This document shows, piece by piece, positions 28,590 through 35,863 of a stretch of 64,000 bases of DNA. The position numbers and the translations under genes are program-made. Position 1 is the first letter of the stretch; each line of letters begins with the position of its first letter. The notes under the pieces were generated by a model. The model saw only the letters and a list, made by a program, of their open reading frames with translations, did not search any database and was not told the DNA's origin. Source of the stretch: Paenibacillus polymyxa M1 (GTDB lineage Bacteria > Bacillota > Bacilli > Paenibacillales > Paenibacillaceae); assembly GCF_000237325.1 (NCBI RefSeq), contig NC_017542.1, positions 1,495,501 through 1,559,500 on the forward strand, in the 5' to 3' direction.

Positions 28590-29455
28590 GCAGTGAACGT
28601 CAGGCTGTTGCTGCGGCTTTTCAATTTTTATCCCGTCTACCGGTCAAGGCGGAGCTGGATTTTTCCCCGGAGTTGCTGAAACGCAGTACAAGTTATTATC
28701 CGCTGGTTGGATTGGTTATTGCCATTATCGTTTGGAGCTTTGCGGCGCTTACGGCTATGGTTCTGCCACCAGTGCCATGTGCGATTCTTACCCTTGCTGT
28801 CTGGGTGTGGTTGACGGGCGGACTGCATCTGGACGGGTGGATGGATGCGGCTGATGCCTTGTTTAGCTACAGGTCCCGTGAACGGATGCTGGAAATTATG
28901 AAGGATAGCCGTGTAGGAGCAATGGGTGTTATTGCTTGTGTACTGCTACTCATGCTCAAGGCTTCTTTGTTGTATACCGTGCTGGTTGAGCGAAATGCGT
29001 CCGGCTTGCTGATACTTCCGATGGTTTGGAGCCGTTGGTTTATGGTACATGCGATGAGGCGCTGGCCTAAAGCCCGTAACGATGATGGGCTGGCGGCGCG
29101 TTTTGCTGATATGAATGGTAAACGTGTCGGACTGGCCGTATTCTGGGCAGTATTAGTGACGCTATGCGCTGCTGTAGGGCAATATATATTTGCAGGTTTA
29201 GCTACAGTAACAGAGGAAGCAGGGGGCCTATCGTTAGCAGGGGCATACTTACAGATGCATCTTTCGAATTCTGGGTCTTTTCCAATCTGGCTAGGATTTG
29301 CATTGCTTCCGCTTTTGGCCTACGGAGCTGGAACCTTTGTTGCAAACCGTATTAACCCTCGCCTTGGGGGACTTACGGGGGATATATACGGAGCTTTGAA
29401 CGAATTGCTGGAGACGGTTTTGTTGCTGTTTATTGTCATTTTGTACGGGTTGTGA
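28586..29455 (+). CDS. cobS: Adenosylcobinamide-GDP ribazoletransferase (cobalamin synthase)
   Basis: Membrane enzyme joining adenosylcobinamide-GDP with alpha-ribazole (phosphate), the last step of nucleotide-loop assembly. 289 residues with several hydrophobic segments. Key motif GGLHLDGWMDAADALFSY, then EIMKDSRVGAMG and RWPKARNDDGLA. ATGA overlap with cobU upstream and GTGA overlap with cbiP downstream. Confidence 0.94.
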   Translation: MSSERQAVAAAFQFLSRLPVKAELDFSPELLKRSTSYYPLVGLVIAIIVWSFAALTAMVLPPVPCAILTLAVWVWLTGGLHLDGWMDAADALFSYRSRERMLEIMKDSRVGAMGVIACVLLLMLKASLLYTVLVERNASGLLILPMVWSRWFMVHAMRRWPKARNDDGLAARFADMNGKRVGLAVFWAVLVTLCAAVGQYIFAGLATVTEEAGGLSLAGAYLQMHLSNSGSFPIWLGFALLPLLAYGAGTFVANRINPRLGGLTGDIYGALNELLETVLLLFIVILYGL

Positions 29456-31113
29456 CCCAATTTGAAATGAATTCGTTAAAGGGGAAGAGGCAATTGTCAA
29501 CTTTCGAACCGTCCCGCACGAACCCGGCAGCTATATTGATGCTTCAAGGAACAGCGTCGGATGTGGGCAAAAGCGTAGTAACGACTGCGCTGTGCCGGAT
29601 CTTTCTGCAGGACGGCTATCGTCCCGCACCGTTTAAGTCACAAAATATGGCGTTAAACTCTTATGTTACTGAGGACGGCAAGGAAATTGGACGTGCTCAG
29701 GGTGTGCAGGCAGAAGCCTGTGGTATTGAGGCGACGACCGATATGAATCCAATTCTGATTAAGCCAGTCAAGGACATGCACTCACAAATTGTTGTACACG
29801 GTGTACCTTATGCCTATATGAGCGCCTCTGATTACCGAAAGGATTTTTTGCCACAAGCCAAGCATACCGTTATGGATGCGCTGAATCGGCTGCGTGATAC
29901 CTATGATATTGTGCTTATGGAAGGGGCGGGCAGCCCAGCAGAGATTAATTTAAAGGACCGCGATATTGTAAATATGAACCTTGCAGGCTGGGCGGATGCT
30001 CCAGTACTGCTGGTTTCGGATATCGACCGGGGCGGTGTCTTTGCCTCTCTGGTAGGGACTATCGAATTGCTAGAACCCCATGAAGTACAGCGTATCCGTG
30101 GATTTATCATTAACAAATTCAGAGGCGATTTGTCCCTGCTTCAACCGGGATTAGACTGGTTGGAAGAACGGACAGGTATTCCTGTACTCGGTGTATTGCC
30201 CTATTTACCGGACATTCGTATTGAAGCAGAGGACTCGGTCGTACTGGACAAGAAGCCTAAGCGGTCAGCAAAAGATAAAGAATTAGATATTGCGGTGATA
30301 CGATATCCGCGTATTTCCAATTTTACGGACACGGATGCTCTGGCTGTAGAGCCTGACGTGAGCGTACGTTATGTCACAGAGGCCGGACAATTGGGCGTAC
30401 CGGACGCTATTATCTTACCGGGAACCAAAGACACCATCGGAGACCTGCTGGAATTGCGTGAAAGAGGGCTGGAGGAAGACATTCGAGAGGCTATGAAGAC
30501 GGGACGCACGCAACTGGTTGGTATTTGTGGGGGCTATCAGATGCTGGGCACAGCGCTATTTGACCCCGATGCCGTCGAATCTGGGTTGCCGCAGCAGGCA
30601 GATGGATTAGGATGGCTAGCTCTATCCACGACCTTCTTAAAGGAAAAGCAAACCGTGCGTGTTCAAGGAACCCTGTCTAATCATTGCCCGCTTTTGCTAA
30701 GCGCTGCACCTGATTCAGGTTCTGCCGTCAAGCCAATCATTGAAGGTTATGAAATACATATGGGTGTTACGGAGTATGTCACGGAACCACATGTATCTAT
30801 AGACAGGACTCCAGACTCAACGAATATGAAAACATTATTCCAGATTCAGCGTGGGGAAGGGGCCGCCTTTGAGGAAGGTTGGGGCACGACTGACGGTAAG
30901 GTATGGGGAACCTACTTGCATGGTGTGTTTGATAATGACCGTTTTCGCCGGTCCTGGTTGGATGGATTACGACAAGCCAAGGGCTTGGCAGCTTTAGATA
31001 GCACTTTTACTGTACGTGAAGCCAAGGAACAAGAGTTTGACCGTGTCGCAGAGGTGGTACGCGCTCATTTAGATATGGAGCAAGTTTATCGCATTCTGGG
31101 GATGGATTCATAA
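29452..31113 (+). CDS. cbiP: Cobyric acid synthase (glutamine-hydrolysing)
   Basis: Amidates adenosylcobyrinic acid a,c-diamide at four side chains using glutamine and ATP; also called CobQ. 553 residues. N-terminal ATPase MLQGTASDVGKSVVTTALCR and KSQNMALNSYVT; C-terminal class I glutamine amidotransferase with GICGGYQMLG (nucleophile Cys) and GTYLHGVFDN (His). The start is given as GTG 29452 to match the GTGA overlap pattern; TTG 29494 after AAAGGGGAAGAGG is a good alternative. Last gene before a strong terminator. Confidence 0.93.
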   Translation: MTQFEMNSLKGKRQLSTFEPSRTNPAAILMLQGTASDVGKSVVTTALCRIFLQDGYRPAPFKSQNMALNSYVTEDGKEIGRAQGVQAEACGIEATTDMNPILIKPVKDMHSQIVVHGVPYAYMSASDYRKDFLPQAKHTVMDALNRLRDTYDIVLMEGAGSPAEINLKDRDIVNMNLAGWADAPVLLVSDIDRGGVFASLVGTIELLEPHEVQRIRGFIINKFRGDLSLLQPGLDWLEERTGIPVLGVLPYLPDIRIEAEDSVVLDKKPKRSAKDKELDIAVIRYPRISNFTDTDALAVEPDVSVRYVTEAGQLGVPDAIILPGTKDTIGDLLELRERGLEEDIREAMKTGRTQLVGICGGYQMLGTALFDPDAVESGLPQQADGLGWLALSTTFLKEKQTVRVQGTLSNHCPLLLSAAPDSGSAVKPIIEGYEIHMGVTEYVTEPHVSIDRTPDSTNMKTLFQIQRGEGAAFEEGWGTTDGKVWGTYLHGVFDNDRFRRSWLDGLRQAKGLAALDSTFTVREAKEQEFDRVAEVVRAHLDMEQVYRILGMDS

Positions 31114-31153
31114 ACTTCTTCATGGAAGATCCTTTAAATCGCTTTAAAAAAAT

Positions 31154-31201
31154 AAAGAGGTATCTCTACAGTCATTTTTGTGACTGAGAGATACCTCTTT
31201 T
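31154..31201. terminator. Bidirectional terminator, cbiP / chemoreceptor
   Basis: AAAGAGGTATCTCT pairs perfectly with AGAGATACCTCTTT, with inner pairing CAGTCA/TGACTG. T-runs on both strands. Confidence 0.92.
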
Positions 31202-31212
31202 AGCAGCTCAGC

Positions 31213-32916
31213 TTACTTAATTTTAAATTTTTGGACCGCCTTTTGCAGCTCAGTTGCTTGTTGGCTTAATTGACGAACAACCTCACTTTGGCTTTCCATT
31301 TCATTCAGTTGCTCATCGGCATTTAAACCGATTTCCTGAATCATATGCTGTGCATTGGCAGCAATGAGAGCTGTTTCTTCCACGGAAGCAGATACTTCCT
31401 CCGAGCTGGCGGATACTTGCTCTGTTGCTGCGGATACGGTTTGAATCGTAGCGTTGATCTTTTGCATGAGCTCACTTAGCTGGTTAAAAGCGAAACTCGC
31501 CTGCTGAACCATTTCTGTTCCCGAGTGAATCTCACGGCTAACCTGGGTCACAGAGTCCACAGATTGCTGCGATACTTCCTGAATGGTAACCAAGTAGTCC
31601 GAAATTTCCTGTGTTGCTTCTTTGGATTGCTCTGCGAGCTTGCGAACTTCCCCGGCAACTACAGCGAAGCCCCGTCCATGCTCGCCCGCACGGGCAGCCT
31701 CAATGGAGGCATTCAGGGACAACATTTGAATCTGTTTTGTAATATCGAAAATTGCAGAAACGATGCTACCAATAGCTTCTGAGCGTTCATTCATACTATG
31801 TATGTATCGAAGCGACTCATCAGCAGCATGTCCTACCTGTGACATTTGAGCTACAGCTTTTTGAGCAAGCGTATTACCGTTAACCGTTTCTTTCGTCGCT
31901 TCACTGATTTGATCAGATACATCATTGGCAGAGGAGGCGATATGCTGAACACCTTGAGCAATCTCCTCCATAGCCTGCGCATTTTCAGCAGCAGCAGAAG
32001 CGATGCTGTTGCTGCCCTTGGCTACTTCTTCAGCGGCAGCTGTAGAGTCCTGCACTTTTACACTCATAGCCTCAGTCCGACGAAGCAGCTCGTCCGACCC
32101 TTTAACAACTGCACCTGATGTAGTAAGCACGTGGCCAATCATTTCTTTCAAGTTATGAGACATAGATTGGAAGCTGCGGGCAAGTTGAGCGATTTCATTA
32201 ACTCCATGAACCTTCGTGTCTTGTGAAAGATCACCTTGGGCAATTTTTTCGCTATGACGAACCAATTCGGCAATGGGCTGTACAACTTTACGTATGACAA
32301 GGGTAGAAATAACTCCGCCCAGTATAAGTGTTGTCAGTGTAATACCTATGCAAATCCATAGAATTTGTTGGGATTTTTCCTGTACAAATCCAACATCTTC
32401 GTTCACGCCAAGAATCAGATTACTGCCTGATATGGCAAAGAAGGCGGTTTTGTGTACTCCGTGCGAGTCGCTGTAAATGCCACTGATATTCATCTCGCCT
32501 TGTTTTGCTTCTTTAATATCCTCGACAGGAACGAGAGTATCCTTGACCTTATATGCTGATTTTACGTTTCGTGCGACAACTTCGGCCTTACCATCATCCT
32601 TCAGCACCGCAATATATGCTGATTCTAATTTGAGGGTGTCGACCTTGTCCTGAAGATAAGCTTCCATCTGCATAGCAGAGCCCGAATCAGAACCACTTCC
32701 TTGCCCAGCCTGAACAGCTAAGGAGATATTGAGATCCTGGTACACATTTTTAGCTCCAGTTTCTAGCAATTGGTCTACTTGAGGCATGACACTGCTATTA
32801 ATGATACTCATAGAAACTGCATAAAAACTAATGCTGAACAGAAGGGACGCAAAGAGTTGAATCAGCAAAAACATAATCCGCAATTTTGCGCCTAGGGAAC
32901 GATTAAAAAGCTTCAT
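31213..32916 (-). CDS. Methyl-accepting chemotaxis protein
   Basis: 567 residues. Membrane segments at about 12-34 and 187-209 flank an extracytoplasmic sensor of about 150 residues (single Cache-like). Then HAMP (about 210-263, RKVVQPIAELVRHSEKIAQGDL) and a coiled-coil signalling domain. The hairpin tip is SLNASIEAARAGEHGRGFAVV then GEVRKLAEQS, which contacts CheA and CheW. Ligand unknown. GAGAGGAG sits 8 bases before ATG 32916. Single gene; the upstream 500 bases contain no other gene. Confidence 0.93.
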   Translation of the reverse strand: MKLFNRSLGAKLRIMFLLIQLFASLLFSISFYAVSMSIINSSVMPQVDQLLETGAKNVYQDLNISLAVQAGQGSGSDSGSAMQMEAYLQDKVDTLKLESAYIAVLKDDGKAEVVARNVKSAYKVKDTLVPVEDIKEAKQGEMNISGIYSDSHGVHKTAFFAISGSNLILGVNEDVGFVQEKSQQILWICIGITLTTLILGGVISTLVIRKVVQPIAELVRHSEKIAQGDLSQDTKVHGVNEIAQLARSFQSMSHNLKEMIGHVLTTSGAVVKGSDELLRRTEAMSVKVQDSTAAAEEVAKGSNSIASAAAENAQAMEEIAQGVQHIASSANDVSDQISEATKETVNGNTLAQKAVAQMSQVGHAADESLRYIHSMNERSEAIGSIVSAIFDITKQIQMLSLNASIEAARAGEHGRGFAVVAGEVRKLAEQSKEATQEISDYLVTIQEVSQQSVDSVTQVSREIHSGTEMVQQASFAFNQLSELMQKINATIQTVSAATEQVSASSEEVSASVEETALIAANAQHMIQEIGLNADEQLNEMESQSEVVRQLSQQATELQKAVQKFKIK

Positions 32917-33419
32917 GAAAATTCTCCTCTCACATGATGGTAATAAAACAGACGGATTGCCCTGCTTGATGTAGGCCGCTTGTCCAATGAGATACTAGAC
33001 AGCCATGATCTACTTGTTTCCTTTCTTTGCTTGAAGAAAAGACTGAAAATGTTCGGATTCTATGTATATTTCAGCTGTATTCAAGGGACAAGAATGAGAA
33101 AGGGAAGTAATCCATGATTTACTAAAAAGTAGGTTAGACCTATTTTACATAATTAACAGACGGTTGAATAGTCATATTTGCCCAAAAACAAACAAAAAAT
33201 ATATAACTATGGTCTTAGGTGTTTAGATGTAAGTTTGATGTAAATTATCAGGAGTAAGAAATTAAAAGGCTTTACCTGTGCTTTTATAACTATTGTAAAA
33301 AAGAAGGAATATAAGTAGTATAAGGAATGCTACTTTTTACAAGCTTCTTCTAAGCTAGCTTTAATACGTTCGAATGTGGCCTTCAATATACATATAATAT
33401 AAAAGGGGTAAAGGCAGTT
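32917..33419. other. Intergenic region, chemoreceptor / EIIC paralogue (503 bases)
   Basis: AT-rich divergent spacer. It holds the chemoreceptor ribosome site at the left and a candidate promoter for the EIIC paralogue at 33293-33321. A palindromic stretch TTGTAAAAAG...CTTTTTACAA (about 33293-33342) could form a hairpin in the EIIC leader. No RAT element and no ORF seen. Confidence 0.5.
33293..33321 (+). promoter_or_regulatory. Candidate promoter for the EIIC paralogue
   Basis: TTGTAA (33293-33298), 17-base spacer, TAGTAT (33316-33321), about 100 bases before the start codon. Confidence 0.45.
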
Positions 33420-34652
33420 ATGGATCGTGAATTACTTTCAAAGGAAATAAACTCGGAGGTAGAAGGAGAAGATAAACAGGAACCGACTAGAGACAAAGAT
33501 AAAGCGAATAGAGGAGGGAATCCGTTCAGCCGCCTGTTTGATTTTATCTCAGATGTATTCACTCCGTGCTTGCCATTGCTAATTGGTGGAGGAATCATTC
33601 AGGTGATTGCGCCTGTTTTATTGTTCTTAGATTTATTTTCTGATACTCAAGTTTCCACTGTTTTAGGGTACATTGGTGGGGTCGTATATTATTTTTTGCC
33701 CGTTATGATAGCGGTAAATGCGGCAAGAAAGCTTGGTAGCAATTTATTTATTGCGGCGGCAATTGCGGCCTGCTCATTTCATCCTGGCATTATAGAACTG
33801 CTGCAATCCAGCATAAAAATGAACTCAGACGATTTACCCGTGGTGGAGCCACAGTATGTTGCTTCTTTTATACTGATCCTTATTGTTGTCTGGCTTGCAT
33901 CAAAGATTGAAAAGGGATTGAGTAGGTTCGACCGCTATTCTATTCAACTATTGGTCGTTCCGACATTGACGCTTATCATTATTGTGCCTTTATTACTGTT
34001 TGTTTTTGGTCCGCTGTGGACGACCCTGGCTCATAACTTGTCAGATGGTCTTGCTTCACTGTTTGACGATGCGGAAGTATTTGCGGGTCTGCTGTTTGGC
34101 GGGACGATACCTGTGCTCCATTTTGCGGGTATGCAATATATGATGTCGATGAACATAATAGAATCCATGGCTACGAAGGGCTATGATTCTATTACTCCTG
34201 TTGTTGCGGCAGCAGTTATGGCTCAGGCAGGCGCGGCCTTCGGTGTATGTGTTAAATCCAAAAATGCCAAAGTCAAAACACTAGCTGCTTCCACAGGCAT
34301 ATTGGCTATGTTTGGAATCATTGAACCGGCATTATACGGCGTTAATGTGCGCTTCAAAAAACCGCTTATCGCGGGACTGATCGGCGGAGCTGTTGGCGGG
34401 GCGTGTATGTGTCTGTTTGAAGTGAAATTGACTGCTTTTGCAGCCTTATCTGGCTTGCTTAGCTTACCACTGTTTTCCGACGCTACATTTGTTTACGCCA
34501 TTTTGAGCATGCTGATTTCGTTCGTTACGGCTGGCGTAATTACGTATTTTATGGGCTTTGTGGACGAGAAAGAGGAGCGATCAAAAATTGCATCCGCATC
34601 CCGCATCAGTGCTTCCTCCGATTTAAATGTGGAAAAGAGCTCTAACAATTAA
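33420..34652 (+). CDS. EIIC-only paralogue of a beta-glucoside PTS permease, EIIB lost
   Basis: 410 residues. The first 19 residues (MDRELLSKEINSEVEGEDK) resemble the EIIB start of the neighbouring EIIBCA protein (MDRNQLSKEILTLVGGEEN). The rest of EIIB, including the phospho-cysteine, is absent. Similarity resumes at NPFSRLFDFISDVFTPCLP, the start of EIIC. Ten or so membrane segments remain. Two EIIC motifs are altered: MHYALVP of the paralogue is MQYMMSM here, and GVTEP is GIIEP. There is no EIIA. It therefore cannot phosphorylate sugar alone and may not bind it normally. It could be a sensor, a partner of another EIIB, or a decaying copy; the frame is intact. Confidence 0.8.
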   Translation: MDRELLSKEINSEVEGEDKQEPTRDKDKANRGGNPFSRLFDFISDVFTPCLPLLIGGGIIQVIAPVLLFLDLFSDTQVSTVLGYIGGVVYYFLPVMIAVNAARKLGSNLFIAAAIAACSFHPGIIELLQSSIKMNSDDLPVVEPQYVASFILILIVVWLASKIEKGLSRFDRYSIQLLVVPTLTLIIIVPLLLFVFGPLWTTLAHNLSDGLASLFDDAEVFAGLLFGGTIPVLHFAGMQYMMSMNIIESMATKGYDSITPVVAAAVMAQAGAAFGVCVKSKNAKVKTLAASTGILAMFGIIEPALYGVNVRFKKPLIAGLIGGAVGGACMCLFEVKLTAFAALSGLLSLPLFSDATFVYAILSMLISFVTAGVITYFMGFVDEKEERSKIASASRISASSDLNVEKSSNN

Positions 34653-34680
34653 GATGCAGCGACAGCACATAATTACATCA

Positions 34681-34694
34681 TGAAAGTGTTTACA
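34681..34694 (+). promoter_or_regulatory. Candidate cre (CcpA) site upstream of licT
   Basis: TGAAAGTGTTTACA matches the catabolite-responsive consensus TGWAANCGNTNWCA with one mismatch, 8 bases before the licT -35 box. Glucose repression of the beta-glucoside operon is the expected outcome. Confidence 0.55.
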
Positions 34695-34702
34695 AAAAAA
34701 TC

Positions 34703-34732
34703 TTGTCAGCTCAGTTGTTTATATGATACTAT
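34703..34732 (+). promoter_or_regulatory. Promoter for licT-bglP
   Basis: TTGTCA (34703-34708), 18-base spacer, TACTAT (34727-34732). Start near 34739, so the RAT at 34763 lies early in the leader. Confidence 0.55.
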
Positions 34733-34762
34733 GATGACAGTTATTCAAAACTGCACAATCAT

Positions 34763-34792
34763 GGATTGTTACTGAGCATATCGGGCAAAACC
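34763..34792 (+). promoter_or_regulatory. Ribonucleic antiterminator (RAT) before licT
   Basis: Thirty bases beginning GGATTGTTACTG and ending GGGCAAAACC, the standard LicT/SacT-type RAT. Its 3' half (34784-34792) is also the left arm of the following terminator, so the two RNA structures exclude each other. Confidence 0.9.
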
Positions 34793-34835
34793 ATAAACAG
34801 GCACTTTGTGTCAGTTTTGGTGTTGCCTTTTTTTT
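34784..34835 (+). terminator. RAT-controlled terminator before licT
   Basis: GGCAAAACC (34784-34792) pairs with GGTTTTG-like sequence in 34814-34827 (GTTTTGGTGTTGCC), followed by eight T residues. It ends 28 bases before licT. Confidence 0.88.
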
Positions 34836-34863
34836 ACTACTCCAAGCGGCTTAAGGTGATGGA

Positions 34864-35697
34864 ATGAAGATAGCAAAGGTGCTGAATAATAACGTCGTAA
34901 CGGTCATTGATGAACAGCAGAAAGAATTAGTCATTATGGGAAGAGGAATTGCTTTTAAAAAAAACACAGGCGATGAGATTGAAGAGGGGAAAATCGAGAA
35001 AATTTTCAAGCTTGAAAGTACCGAGGTTTCCCGTAAATTGATGACCCTGATGTCTGATATCCCTATTGAGTATGTTGAAATTTCTGATGAAATCATCCAA
35101 TATGCCAAAACGATACTTGGTGTAGAGTTGCATGACAGCATCTATATTTCGCTGACAGATCATATCCATTTTGCCATAGAGCGTTATCGTTTGGGTATGG
35201 ACATCAAGAATGCACTTTACTGGGAAATCAAACGAATGTACCGCAAAGAATTCGCGATTGGAACCAAAGCATTACACATGATTCAGGACAAGCTGGGGGT
35301 TACACTTCCAGATGATGAAGGGGCGTTTATTGCCTTACATTTGGTGAATGCACAGCTTAACAGTGAAATGCGTGAAACGATAACCCTGACTAATATCGTC
35401 AAGGATATTATAAACATTGTAAGCCGCTTTTTTGTAATGGAGCTGGATGAAGAGTCGTTAAGCTATTACCGCTTTATTACACATCTCAAATTTTTTGCCC
35501 AACGGGTTATGAATGGAACTCCTGTACAAAATACAGATAATTCCCTTCATGATATGGTTAAGGTACAATATAAGGACGCTTATGCTTGTGCGGAAAAAAT
35601 AAGAGATTATACGACTAAGATCTATGGTCGAAGCTTGTCCCAGGATGAGATGCTGTATCTCACCATTCATATCGAACGCATCATTAAAAATCAATGA
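34864..35697 (+). CDS. licT: BglG/LicT family transcriptional antiterminator
   Basis: 277 residues. N-terminal RNA-binding CAT domain (about 1-55; KIAKVLNNNVVTVIDEQQKELVIMG, cut here to its parts KIAKVLNNN and ELVIMGRGIAFKK) followed by two PRD domains. PRD histidines are visible: DHIHFAIERY and ALHLVNAQ in PRD1, THLKFF and TIHIERIIKN (H269) in PRD2. The PTS phosphorylates these to switch activity. A RAT precedes the gene itself, so it is autoregulated, and a second RAT precedes the EIIBCA gene. AAGGTGAT is close to ATG 34864. Confidence 0.94.
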   Translation: MKIAKVLNNNVVTVIDEQQKELVIMGRGIAFKKNTGDEIEEGKIEKIFKLESTEVSRKLMTLMSDIPIEYVEISDEIIQYAKTILGVELHDSIYISLTDHIHFAIERYRLGMDIKNALYWEIKRMYRKEFAIGTKALHMIQDKLGVTLPDDEGAFIALHLVNAQLNSEMRETITLTNIVKDIINIVSRFFVMELDEESLSYYRFITHLKFFAQRVMNGTPVQNTDNSLHDMVKVQYKDAYACAEKIRDYTTKIYGRSLSQDEMLYLTIHIERIIKNQ

Positions 35698-35720
35698 TTT
35701 TATAGATGATCAGGGATTTA

Positions 35721-35752
35721 GGATTGCTACTTCTAAACCAGAAGGCAAAACC
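35721..35752 (+). promoter_or_regulatory. Second RAT, before the EIIBCA gene
   Basis: Thirty-two bases from GGATTGCTACTTC to GAAGGCAAAACC, only 24 bases after the licT stop. It overlaps the left arm of a terminator. No separate promoter is evident between licT and this element. Confidence 0.85.
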
Positions 35753-35814
35753 TGAATGCTGAAAGAAGATTGGCTTTTATAAAGCTGTCTGCTTTCTGTA
35801 TTCAGGTTTTTTTT
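35747..35814 (+). terminator. RAT-controlled terminator before the EIIBCA gene
   Basis: AACCTGAAT (from 35749) pairs with ATTCAGGTT (from about 35799), with further inner pairing, then a run of eight T. It ends 50 bases before the gene. Confidence 0.85.
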
Positions 35815-35863
35815 ATTCCTAATTTTCACACTTTATACCTTAAAAAGAAAAGAGGAACACCTC

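Noticed and set aside
33020..33110. Sigma-D type promoter for the chemoreceptor
   Set aside because: CCGAACAT is near the motif, but no TAAA lies at the needed distance.
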